A stretch of 64,000 nucleotides of DNA from the NCBI GenBank assembly GCA_903845065.1, contig CAIMWH010000237.1:1-64000 (forward strand), in the 5' to 3' direction. Below the pieces are notes generated by a model. It made no database searches, was not told where the DNA came from, and saw only the letters and a list, made by a program, of their open reading frames with translations. The position numbers were made by a program, and so were the translations under genes. Below, piece by piece: positions 8,444 through 16,154 of the stretch; position 1 is the stretch's first letter, and each line of letters opens with the position of its first letter. This DNA comes from an uncultured Rhodospirillales bacterium. GTDB taxonomy: Bacteria; Pseudomonadota; Alphaproteobacteria; Acetobacterales; Acetobacteraceae.

Positions 8444-8590
8444 ATGAAACTCTTCTTCCTGCCCGGAAACCTCGTCGCCGACCTCCTCGGCGTCACCAAA
8501 TCCGATGACCGCGCGATGATCCGAACCATGATCGACATGCTATTCTGGAACATTGTCATCGTCGCCGGCGCGTTCATCGTCTTCGTATGA
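8444..8590 (+). CDS. 48-residue predicted membrane protein of the NsrR cassette
   Basis: A short protein with a polar N-terminal half (LPGNLVADLLGVTKSDDRAM) and one hydrophobic C-terminal helix (about residues 30-48, LFWNIVIVAGAFIVFV). The start at 8444 lies immediately after operator 2; longer in-frame extensions run back through the AceE-like gene and are rejected. The stop overlaps the haemoglobin start by ATGA (8587-8590), so translation is probably coupled. I do not recognise a named family. Its position as first gene after the operators suggests a role in nitric-oxide or nitrosative-stress handling, perhaps membrane anchoring or partnering of the haemoglobin. Confidence 0.75.
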   Translation: MKLFFLPGNLVADLLGVTKSDDRAMIRTMIDMLFWNIVIVAGAFIVFV

Positions 8591-9021
8591 ACCCGCCGCT
8601 CACCGAGGTCACCGAATCCGCCATCAAGCGCCTCGTCGACCAGTTCTACGCCCGCGTCCGCCGCCACCCGGTCCTCGGCCCGGTGTTTGACGCCGCGATC
8701 CCCGAACCCGCCTGGCCGCCGCACCTGGAGAAGATGTACGCCTTCTGGTCCTCCGTCATGCTGACCAGCGGCCGCTACAAGGGCAACCCGGTCGCCGTCC
8801 ACCGCGACGTCGCCGGCATCACCCCCCCGCTGTTCGCCACCTGGCTCGAACTGTTCGAGGCCACCGCGACCGACATGTTCGCCCCCGAACCCGCCGCCCG
8901 CTTCGTGCGCGCCGCCCAGCGCATCGCCGAAAGCCTCAAGCTCGCCCTGTTCTTCCAGCCCGACCAGCCCTGGCCCGAAGACCTCCGCCGCCGCACGCCG
9001 GACGCACGCCCATGCGCCTGA
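8587..9021 (+). CDS. Group III truncated haemoglobin
   Basis: A 144-residue truncated globin. The B-helix FY pair (F20, Y21), the E-helix PHLEKMYAFWSSVML with W54, and the likely proximal haem ligand H72 (VHRDVAGI) followed by FATWLELF fit the group III (trHbP) pattern rather than groups I or II. Group III globins are cytoplasmic and linked to nitric-oxide protection in several bacteria. It overlaps both neighbours, with the small membrane protein upstream and nsrR downstream (10 bases), so the whole cassette is one transcript. The C-terminal tail PEDLRRRTPDARPCA is not conserved in the family. Confidence 0.9.
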   Translation: MNPPLTEVTESAIKRLVDQFYARVRRHPVLGPVFDAAIPEPAWPPHLEKMYAFWSSVMLTSGRYKGNPVAVHRDVAGITPPLFATWLELFEATATDMFAPEPAARFVRAAQRIAESLKLALFFQPDQPWPEDLRRRTPDARPCA

Positions 9022-9485
9022 CCGCCTTCAGCGACTACACCCTGCGCACCCTCATCTACCTCGCCCTGCGCCCCGCAACCCTCGCCACCATCGACGAAAT
9101 CGCCGCCGCCTACGCCATCTCCGCCAACCACCTCACCAAGGTGGTGCACCAGGCCGCCCAGGCCGGCGACGTGCAGACTGTCCGCGGCCAGGGCGGCGGC
9201 CTGCGCCTCGCACGCCCACCCGCGTCCATCAACATCGGCGCCGTGCTGCGCCGCACCGAGCCCGACATGGCCCTCGCCGCCTGCTTTGGCACCGATTCCA
9301 CCTGCCCCATCCAGCCCGCCTGCGTCCTGCAAGGCGCCCTCGCCGAAGCCCTCGCCGCCTTCCTCGCCGTGATGGACCGCTGGACCCTGGCCGACCTGGT
9401 CCAGCCCAGAACTCAGCTATGCGCCCTCCTCCACCTGGACCCCGCCACCGAACCGCCCGCCCACAGGAGCCCCCATGTCGCCTGA
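9012..9485 (+). CDS. nsrR: Rrf2-family nitric-oxide-sensing repressor NsrR
   Basis: A 157-residue Rrf2 regulator. The winged helix opens with MRLTAFSDYTLRTLIYLA and contains the ISANHLTKVVHQ recognition helix and GGGLRLARP wing. The iron-sulfur ligands are C91, C98 and C104 in the ACFGTDSTCPIQPAC loop, typical of NsrR rather than IscR. NsrR holds an Fe-S cluster that reacts with nitric oxide and releases DNA. Two NsrR-like operators precede the operon, so the gene probably represses itself and its partners. It starts inside the end of the haemoglobin gene, and its end overlaps the PAS gene. Confidence 0.92.
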   Translation: MRLTAFSDYTLRTLIYLALRPATLATIDEIAAAYAISANHLTKVVHQAAQAGDVQTVRGQGGGLRLARPPASINIGAVLRRTEPDMALAACFGTDSTCPIQPACVLQGALAEALAAFLAVMDRWTLADLVQPRTQLCALLHLDPATEPPAHRSPHVA

Positions 9486-9909
9486 TCCGGCCCGCTTCGC
9501 CGAAACCCTGGTCGCCGGCATGCCCGACGCCCTCGTCTACGCCGACGCCGCCGGCGCCATCCGGGTCTGGAACGCCGGCGCCACCCGCCTCTTCGGCTTC
9601 ACCGAGGCCGAAGCCCTCGGCCGCCCGCTCGACATAATCATCCCCGCCGGCCTGCGCGAACGCCACTGGCACGGCTATCACGCCACCATGGCCACCGGAC
9701 AATCCCGCTACGGCGACGGCCAACTCCTCTCCGTCCCCGCCATCCACAAGGACGGCCGGCGCCTCTCTGTCGAATTCACCATCGTCCCCTTCGCCGGCCC
9801 CGACGGCCGCATGGAAGGCATCGCCGCCATCCTGCGCGACGCCACCGCCCGCTTCGAGGAACTCCGCGCCCTGCGCAAGCAACTCGCCGCCCGGCCCGAC
9901 CAGGCCTAA
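9475..9909 (+). CDS. Single PAS-domain protein
   Basis: A 144-residue protein consisting of one PAS domain (about 8-128: DALVYADAAGAIRVWNAGATRLFGF, then HKDGRRLSVEF and the closing AAILRDATARFEE) and a short helical tail. It has no output domain. H64 sits eleven residues before the glycine of the MATG turn, which is where FixL-type PAS domains carry the haem-ligating histidine. However, many non-haem PAS domains also have histidine there, so haem binding is only a possibility. It overlaps nsrR by 11 bases and is the last gene of the NO cassette, suggesting a sensor or adaptor of that response. The stop overlaps that of the convergent acyltransferase. Confidence 0.85.
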   Translation: MSPDPARFAETLVAGMPDALVYADAAGAIRVWNAGATRLFGFTEAEALGRPLDIIIPAGLRERHWHGYHATMATGQSRYGDGQLLSVPAIHKDGRRLSVEFTIVPFAGPDGRMEGIAAILRDATARFEELRALRKQLAARPDQA

Positions 9910-11006
9910 CCGCCGATACGCCGCCGCAACACCGCGCGCAACGCGTACTGCCGATGCTCGGTCAATGGCGCCAACACCAGGCACCCCGCCAACACCACCA
10001 GGATCGTCACCACCCCGCCAACCCCGCCCTCCCGCCCGAAGAACAGGCCATCGCGCAGGATGGTCACCAACGGCATGTGGAACAAGTATATCGAGAACGT
10101 GAACGAACCGATGCGTGCCGCCGCCGGCCGCACCCGGATCAGCCAGGGCTGCAACCACGTCACATGCGGCACCGCGAAAATGCTCAGGCCAAAGATCCCC
10201 GCCAGCATCAACGCCCCGAACAGCACCGTCCCATGATCCAGCCGGTAGGAGTACCCGGCGGTCAACCAGTACAGAAACACCCGGGTCAGCGCATTCATAT
10301 CGGTCAGGTAGTAGACCGCGTACAGCCCGACACTCGCCGCCAACAGCCCCGTCGCCACGCCCGCGCCCGGCACCCAGCGATCGCGGTTCCGGTAGATCCA
10401 CACCCCCACCAGCCACCCAGGCATCAGCGCCAGCACCGCCGGCCCCGCCAGCAGCGCGCAAACCGCCACCCAGGCCACCCGCCCACGCCCCTGCAACAGC
10501 GTCATCCCGCCAAAGATGAAGTAGTACCAGGCCTCATTGTTGACCGACCAATACGCCCCATCGTTTGGCGGCAGATGGCTGCCGATCGGCCCCTGGCCCA
10601 GAAACAACAGGTTGCGAACCACCGCACCCAGGTTGCGCCCGAACTCCGCCCACCCGCCACCCAGCGACGGGTCCAGGCAGAATGCCGCGAACAGCCCCAG
10701 GAACAGCGCCGGAACGCCCACCGACCACAGCCGCGCCAACCGGTTGACCAGGAACAGCCGCAGCGACGGGTCCCGGTTCGCCACCACATGGGCGATCACA
10801 AACCCCGACAGCACAAAAAACACCATCACCGCGTCGTCACCCGGAATGCGCGGCCGGTCGATCCCGAAGAAAAAGAAGAACGTGTGCGACACAAACACGC
10901 ATAGCGCCGCGCCCACCCGCATCAGGTCCAGATAGGCGGACAAGGCCGGCGAGATATCCGAGGTCCGAGGCGGGCTCAATGTCCTGTCGGGAGAGGGCAA
11001 GCTCAT
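9906..11006 (-). CDS. Acyltransferase 3 family membrane protein
   Basis: A 366-residue integral membrane acyltransferase of the OafA/YrhL type with about ten hydrophobic segments. The early SH motif (VSHTFFFFFG, near residue 40), the VFFVLSGFVIAH segment and the YWSVNNEAWYY loop are the family landmarks. These enzymes acylate sugars of surface polysaccharides or antibiotics from the cytoplasmic face. No glycan cluster adjoins it, so the acceptor is unknown. It is convergent with the PAS gene, sharing overlapping stop codons, and lies downstream of the Lon-related/USP pair on the same strand but separated by about 50 A/T-rich bases. Confidence 0.88.
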   Translation of the reverse strand: MSLPSPDRTLSPPRTSDISPALSAYLDLMRVGAALCVFVSHTFFFFFGIDRPRIPGDDAVMVFFVLSGFVIAHVVANRDPSLRLFLVNRLARLWSVGVPALFLGLFAAFCLDPSLGGGWAEFGRNLGAVVRNLLFLGQGPIGSHLPPNDGAYWSVNNEAWYYFIFGGMTLLQGRGRVAWVAVCALLAGPAVLALMPGWLVGVWIYRNRDRWVPGAGVATGLLAASVGLYAVYYLTDMNALTRVFLYWLTAGYSYRLDHGTVLFGALMLAGIFGLSIFAVPHVTWLQPWLIRVRPAAARIGSFTFSIYLFHMPLVTILRDGLFFGREGGVGGVVTILVVLAGCLVLAPLTEHRQYALRAVLRRRIGG

Positions 11007-11055
11007 GGACGAACAGATATCACAAACCCATTCTCTACCAAAATATTCCGCCTCT

Positions 11056-11832
11056 CTAGATCAACAACATCGGCACCCGCCGCCCCTCGAACAGCCCGGC
11101 CACCTCCGCCTCCCCCGCCGCCGGCCGCGCCATCACGATCACCTGCTCCCGCATCCCGCCCAGCGCCGACAGGATATCGGCAGGCTTCCCCACCGCCACG
11201 CACCGAACCACCACCCGCCCAACCGGCACCCCCGCCGCCACCGCCCGCGCCCGGACCGAGGCCTCGTCCACCGCCCGCCCGGCCAGCACCATCAACCCAT
11301 CCCCCGCAGCCGCCGCAATCCGGCACGCCACCTCCAGCGCCGGATCGTCGTCACCGGCCATCACCGCCACCACCGCCCCCCCGCGCGGCTGGAACCCGCG
11401 CGGCAGCAGCAGGCACGAGGCCAACGGCGCCGCCCCCCGCGCCTGCGGCCCCACCCGCACCACGATATCATCCGTCCGGCACAGCCCCGCCAGACACGCC
11501 GCCGGCTCCCCGCGCAACACCTCGAAGGCGCGCGGCACCCCGTCATCCCCCAGCGTCCGGTCCAGCAACTGCCGCGCCTGCACTGCCGCATGGCGCAATT
11601 CCGCCGCCAGCGCCGAGGCGTCGATCGGGCTCCAGTCATGCGTCGGCAACCGATACTCGCGCGCGAACGGCAACCCCGCCAACGCCAGCACCGCCTCGTC
11701 CTCGATGAACACGCAATGCAGCTCCACCCCCAGCAGCCGCGCGAACGCCTCCGCCGCCCGCAACGCCGCCGCATCCGCCGCGCCATGCCCGATATCCAGC
11801 ACCAACCGCCGAAACCCGTCGCTCTCGCTCAT
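11056..11832 (-). CDS. Universal stress protein family (UspA-like)
   Basis: A 258-residue cytoplasmic protein resembling a UspA domain preceded by a degenerate second one. The N-terminal segment RLVLDIGHG...HCVFIEDE has the alpha/beta order of the family. The C-terminal half repeats it (GAVVAVMAGDDDPALEVACRIAA...). The ATP-binding glycine motif of UspA is not obvious, so nucleotide binding is uncertain. Its start overlaps the stop of the Lon-related protease gene by ATGA (11829-11832), so the two are translationally coupled. Confidence 0.65.
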   Translation of the reverse strand: MSESDGFRRLVLDIGHGAADAAALRAAEAFARLLGVELHCVFIEDEAVLALAGLPFAREYRLPTHDWSPIDASALAAELRHAAVQARQLLDRTLGDDGVPRAFEVLRGEPAACLAGLCRTDDIVVRVGPQARGAAPLASCLLLPRGFQPRGGAVVAVMAGDDDPALEVACRIAAAAGDGLMVLAGRAVDEASVRARAVAAGVPVGRVVVRCVAVGKPADILSALGGMREQVIVMARPAAGEAEVAGLFEGRRVPMLLI

Positions 11833-14258
11833 CCCGGCTTCCCCTCGCCATGCTCGCCCTCGGCCTCCCGCCGCGCCGCCGCGAACCGCCGCAACCGATC
11901 CTCCACCCGCCGGTTCACCGAGCCCTCCGCATACGCCCCGTCCGCCCCCCGCCCCCCGGCCGGCACCCCCGCCAGCAGCGCGATCCCCTCATCGATGCTG
12001 GCCACCGGATACACCGCGAACCGCCCCGCCGCGCACGCCGCCACCACATCCGCCCGCAACATCAAATGCTGCACATTCGATGCCGGGATCATCACCCCCT
12101 GGGTCCCCGTCAGCCCCCGCGCCGCGCAGATATCAAAAAACCCCTCGATCTTCTCGTTCACCCCGCCGATCGCCTGCACCATCCCGTGCTGGTTCACCGA
12201 CCCGGTCACCGCGAGATCCTGCCGCAACGGCACCTCCGCCAGCGCCGACAACAGGCTGTAAAGCTCGGCCGAGGACGCGCTATCCCCCTCCACCCCGCCA
12301 TAGGACTGCTCGAACACCAGGCTCGCCGTCAGCGACATCGGCACCTCCAGCGCATACCGCCCGGCCAGGAAGCCCGACAGGATCAGCACCCCCTTCGAAT
12401 GGATCGGCCCGCCCAGTTTCACCTCGCGCTCGATATCGATGATCCGCCCCGCCCCCGGCCGCACCTGGCAGGTAATCCTCGAGGGCTGCCCGAACGCATA
12501 ATCCCCCAGCGACAACACGCTGAGCCCGTTCACCTGCCCCACCCGTGCCCCGCTGGTCTCGATCAACGCGATATCGCGCAGGATCATCTCCCGACCCCGC
12601 TCCTGGATGCGCGCCCCGCGATGAATGCGCCCGGCGATGGCCTGCTCGATATCCGCAGCCCCGATCACCCCCCGCCCCGCCCGCCCGGCCAGGTGATCCG
12701 CCTCCGCCACCACATCCTGCAACCGCTCCACCATCAGCGTCAGTTTGCCCGCATCATCGGCCACCCGCGCCGCATGCTCGATCGCCCGCGCCACCCCGCC
12801 CCGGTCCAGCGGCCGCAGCCCACCCTCCGCCGCCATCCCCCCGATCAGCCGCGCCAGCATCGCCTCGCTTTCGGGCGAGCGGTCCATCTCATCGTCGAAA
12901 TCCGCCAACACCTTGAAATGCTGTGCCATTTCCGGATCGAGCGATATCAGCATGTAGTACAGCATCCGATCCCCGAACAGCACCACCTTCACATCGAGCG
13001 GGATCGGGTCCGGCTCCAGCGATACCGTGGTGGCCAGCCCGATAAACCGCGCCACATCCTCGATCGTCACCTCCTGCCGCAGCAGCGCCCGCTTCAGCGC
13101 CTGCCAGCTATACGGCTCACTCAACAGGCTGCGCGCATCGAGCAGGATCATCCCGCCATTCGCCCGGTGCAGCGCCCCCGCCTTGATCAGCCGGAAATTG
13201 GTCACCAGCGCGCCCTGCACCTGCTGGTATTCGATCCGCCCGACCAGGTTCGCCAACGTCGGGTGCGGCTCCTCGATCACCGGCGCCCCCGCGCCATGGT
13301 CCGCCTGGGTGACGAACACGTTGATCTCATACCGATCGAACGGCCCCGCCAGCCGCATCGCCGCCTGCGCCGCCCCCTGTGCGGCGGCCTCCGGCGAGAC
13401 GAAATACTGCACGTTCTCCAGCAGATCAGCCCGCATCGCCTCGATATGCGCCAGCACCGCCGGCAGGTCGGCAAACGCCGCCTTCAGATGCTCGAACGGC
13501 GGCGCCACCGCCACCTCGGCGGTCTCCCGATCCAGCGCCCGCAGCGCGTCGCGCTGCGCCTTCTCGGTGCGCGGAATGGCCCGCAACGTCTGCTCCAGTT
13601 CCTTCTCTAACTCCGCGATCGCCGCCTGCGTCTCCTGCTGCGCCGCCTCCGGCCAGCCGTTGAACTCCGCCGGTGGCACCACCTTGCCGTTCTTCACCGG
13701 CGCCATGCCGAACCCCATCGGCGTGCGCAGGATCACGATGTTCTTCGCCGCCGCCCGCTCGTTCAGCGCCGCGAAGGCCTGCTCGTTCTTGGCCTGGATC
13801 GCCTGCTCGATGCTGCCCCGCCGCTTCTGGTAATCCTCGCTCTCGAACACCGCCGGCAGCGAAACCCGCAGGTCGTCGATCAGGTCATGCACCGCCTTCT
13901 GGAACCCCGGCGCCCGCCCCCCCGGCAACGCCAGCGCCACCGGCCGATGCGCCTCGGCGAAATTCGCCACATACACCCAGTCCCGCGGATACGCCCGCGC
14001 CCGCGCCGCATCGTCCAGCAGCGTCTTCGCGGCATGCTGCATGCGCGCGCCACCCGCCCCGATGGCGAATATGTTGAACCCCCGCTGCCCCATCGCCGCG
14101 CCGAAACTGATCGCCTCCTGCGCCCGCTGCTGATGCACCAGCCCCGGCAACGCCGCGAGGTCCGCCGTGGTCTCGAACGCCAACCCGCCAAGATCGGCCG
14201 CGCGATGCAATCGCTCCGGCGCTACCGCACGAATGAACTGGGTGTCCTCGCTCGACAT
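11829..14258 (-). CDS. Lon-related ATP-dependent protease (LonB-like, LonP-domain AAA protein)
   Basis: An 809-residue member of the Lon-related putative protease group found in proteobacteria. The C-terminal Lon proteolytic domain has the catalytic dyad S660 (GDSASSAEL) and K703 (NEKIEGFF). The N-terminal and middle parts carry the family's AAA-like and helical regions (FNIFAIGAGGARM; GGMILLDARSLLSEPYSWQALKRAL). The Walker A is divergent (AIGAGGARM), common in this group. Start 14258 is chosen because AGGAGG lies six bases upstream; the longer frame from 14276 would consume that ribosome-binding site. It forms a coupled pair with the universal stress gene. Confidence 0.88.
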   Translation of the reverse strand: MSSEDTQFIRAVAPERLHRAADLGGLAFETTADLAALPGLVHQQRAQEAISFGAAMGQRGFNIFAIGAGGARMQHAAKTLLDDAARARAYPRDWVYVANFAEAHRPVALALPGGRAPGFQKAVHDLIDDLRVSLPAVFESEDYQKRRGSIEQAIQAKNEQAFAALNERAAAKNIVILRTPMGFGMAPVKNGKVVPPAEFNGWPEAAQQETQAAIAELEKELEQTLRAIPRTEKAQRDALRALDRETAEVAVAPPFEHLKAAFADLPAVLAHIEAMRADLLENVQYFVSPEAAAQGAAQAAMRLAGPFDRYEINVFVTQADHGAGAPVIEEPHPTLANLVGRIEYQQVQGALVTNFRLIKAGALHRANGGMILLDARSLLSEPYSWQALKRALLRQEVTIEDVARFIGLATTVSLEPDPIPLDVKVVLFGDRMLYYMLISLDPEMAQHFKVLADFDDEMDRSPESEAMLARLIGGMAAEGGLRPLDRGGVARAIEHAARVADDAGKLTLMVERLQDVVAEADHLAGRAGRGVIGAADIEQAIAGRIHRGARIQERGREMILRDIALIETSGARVGQVNGLSVLSLGDYAFGQPSRITCQVRPGAGRIIDIEREVKLGGPIHSKGVLILSGFLAGRYALEVPMSLTASLVFEQSYGGVEGDSASSAELYSLLSALAEVPLRQDLAVTGSVNQHGMVQAIGGVNEKIEGFFDICAARGLTGTQGVMIPASNVQHLMLRADVVAACAAGRFAVYPVASIDEGIALLAGVPAGGRGADGAYAEGSVNRRVEDRLRRFAAARREAEGEHGEGKPG

Positions 14259-14320
14259 GTCCCGCCTCCTCGCCACGCGCTATCACGCCCATATGGGGGC
14301 GCCCGACGCATTGACCAACA

Positions 14321-14977
14321 TCAACCGCCCCCCACCAGCGGCACGAACGCCACCCGCAGCACCTCGCGCTGCATCACCGCTCCGCTGCCATGCTTGGTGA
14401 TCCGCATCAGCCGCTGCTCCGCCCACGGCGCGCCCACCGGGATCACCATCCGCCCCCCCGGCTTCAACTGCGCCAGCAACGCCGGCGGCACCTCCGCCGC
14501 CGCTGCCGTCACCATGATGGCATCGAACGGCGCCCGCTCCGGCCACCCCAGCGCCCCATCCCCGGTCCGCAGCGCGATATTGCGATACCCCACCAACGCC
14601 CCCCGCGCCGCCTCCGTCAGCGCCGCGATGATCTCCACCGAACACACCTGCCCCGCCAGTTCCGCCAGCACCGCCGCCTGGTAGCCCGAGCCCGTCCCCA
14701 CCTCCAGCACCACATCCCCGGGCGCCACATCGAGCAACTCCGTCATGATGGCGACGATGAACGGCTGCGAAATCGTCTGGTGATGCCCGATCGGCAGCGG
14801 CCGGTTCACATACGCCCGCGCCCGCTCCTCCTCCGGCACAAACGCCGCCCGCCGCACCCGGCGCAACGCCGCCAACACGCGCGGGCTCAACACCGAACGC
14901 CCGGTGAACTGCGCCGTATGCCGCGTCTCGGCCTCGATCTCCGCGATCAACCCCTCCAGCGCCGGGTCCCGCTCCAT
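14321..14977 (-). CDS. pcm: Protein-L-isoaspartate O-methyltransferase
   Basis: A 218-residue PCMT. The SAM-binding motif VLEVGTGSGYQAAVLA follows the substrate-binding stretch GHHQTISQPFIVA, and later motifs FDAIMVTAAAAEVPPALL and LKPGGRMVIPVG are classic. The enzyme methylates isoaspartyl residues in aged cytosolic proteins so they can be repaired. It lies next to the Lon-related protease, which fits a protein-quality theme. The ATG shares a base with the stop of the alcohol dehydrogenase (TGATG), so the two genes are co-transcribed. Confidence 0.93.
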   Translation of the reverse strand: MERDPALEGLIAEIEAETRHTAQFTGRSVLSPRVLAALRRVRRAAFVPEEERARAYVNRPLPIGHHQTISQPFIVAIMTELLDVAPGDVVLEVGTGSGYQAAVLAELAGQVCSVEIIAALTEAARGALVGYRNIALRTGDGALGWPERAPFDAIMVTAAAAEVPPALLAQLKPGGRMVIPVGAPWAEQRLMRITKHGSGAVMQREVLRVAFVPLVGGG

Positions 14978-15984
14978 CACGCCGCCCCCCGCCACACCCC
15001 ATCCGGCACCAGCACCGCCGCCCCGGTCAGCCGCCCCGACCGCAACCGCTCCAGCACCGCATTGGCCTCGCTCAGCGCAAACGCCTCGGTCTGCGTCACC
15101 ACCGGCACAACAGGCGCCAACGCCAGGAACGCCTCCGCATCCGCCCGCGTCAGGTTCGCCACCGAGCGCAGCACCCGCTCCCCCCACAGCAGCGCATACG
15201 CGAAGGACGGTATGTCGCTCATATGAATGCCGCCACACACCACCACGCCCCCCGGCCGCACCGCCGCCAGCGCCGCCGGTACCAACTCCCCCGCCGGCGC
15301 GAAAATCACCGCCGCATCCAGCCCCCCAGGCACCGCCTCCTCCGACCCGCCAGCCCACACCGCACCCAGCGCCCGCGCGAACCCCTGCGCCGCCACATCC
15401 CCCGCCCGGGTGAACGCCAGCACCTCCCGCCCCTCATGGCGCGCCACCTGCGTCACGATATGCGCCGCCGCCCCGAACCCGTAGATGCCGATCCGCCGCG
15501 CCTCCCCCGCCATCCGCAGCGCCCGATGCCCGATCAGCCCCGCGCACAGCAGCGGCGCCGCATGCACATCGTCATAATCCCCGTCGATCGCAAAGCAGTA
15601 GCGCGCATCCGCCACCGTATACTCGGCATACCCGCCATCGATGTGATACCCGGTGAACCGCGCCTCCGGGCACAGATTCTCCTGCCCCGCCACACAATAC
15701 GCGCACCGCCCGCACGTCCACCCCAGCCACGGCACCCCCACGCGGTCCCCCACAGAGAACCGCGTCACCCCAGCACCCAACTCCGCCACCCGGCCAACAA
15801 TCTCATGCCCCGGCACCAGCGGCAGCTTCGGCTCGGCCAACTCCCCGTCCACCACATGCAAATCCGTCCGGCACACCGCACACGCCCGCACCGCGATCAG
15901 CACCTCCCCCACACCCGGCACCGGTCGCGGCACCTCCCGCCCCTCCAGCAACCGCCCCGCCGCGGTCAGAACCATCGCGCGCAT
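14977..15984 (-). CDS. Zinc-dependent alcohol dehydrogenase
   Basis: A 335-residue medium-chain dehydrogenase. Catalytic zinc ligands are C38 (AVCRTDLH) and H60/E61 (PGHE), with the third Cys in APLLCAGLIG. Structural zinc cysteines are C91, C94, C97 and C105. The Rossmann glycines appear as IYGFGAAAHI, which departs slightly from GxGxxG. It resembles the AdhA-type zinc-binding alcohol dehydrogenases that act on primary alcohols with NAD(P). The start at 15984 follows GGGAGG with a seven-base gap. It overlaps pcm downstream by one base. Confidence 0.9.
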   Translation of the reverse strand: MRAMVLTAAGRLLEGREVPRPVPGVGEVLIAVRACAVCRTDLHVVDGELAEPKLPLVPGHEIVGRVAELGAGVTRFSVGDRVGVPWLGWTCGRCAYCVAGQENLCPEARFTGYHIDGGYAEYTVADARYCFAIDGDYDDVHAAPLLCAGLIGHRALRMAGEARRIGIYGFGAAAHIVTQVARHEGREVLAFTRAGDVAAQGFARALGAVWAGGSEEAVPGGLDAAVIFAPAGELVPAALAAVRPGGVVVCGGIHMSDIPSFAYALLWGERVLRSVANLTRADAEAFLALAPVVPVVTQTEAFALSEANAVLERLRSGRLTGAAVLVPDGVWRGAA

Positions 15985-16154
15985 GGAAAACCCTCCCGGT
16001 CCGCAACGACCCCCACGACAAGGGATGCGCCCGCCCCGGAAACAACCATGCCGCACCCCTCGCCCACCGCCGTTGACCTGCGTTAATGTTCCCGGCCCGC
16101 CCCCATATTAGCGTGCCATCCGGTTAGATTGCATACCGAAACAGGACCCCGCGC

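Noticed and set aside
15985-16154. CIRCE element or heat-shock promoter before groEL
   Set aside because: No TTAGCACTC/GAGTGCTAA pair is present. CCCCATATTA at 16101-16110 resembles a sigma-32 -10 box, but no matching -35 lies at the right distance.
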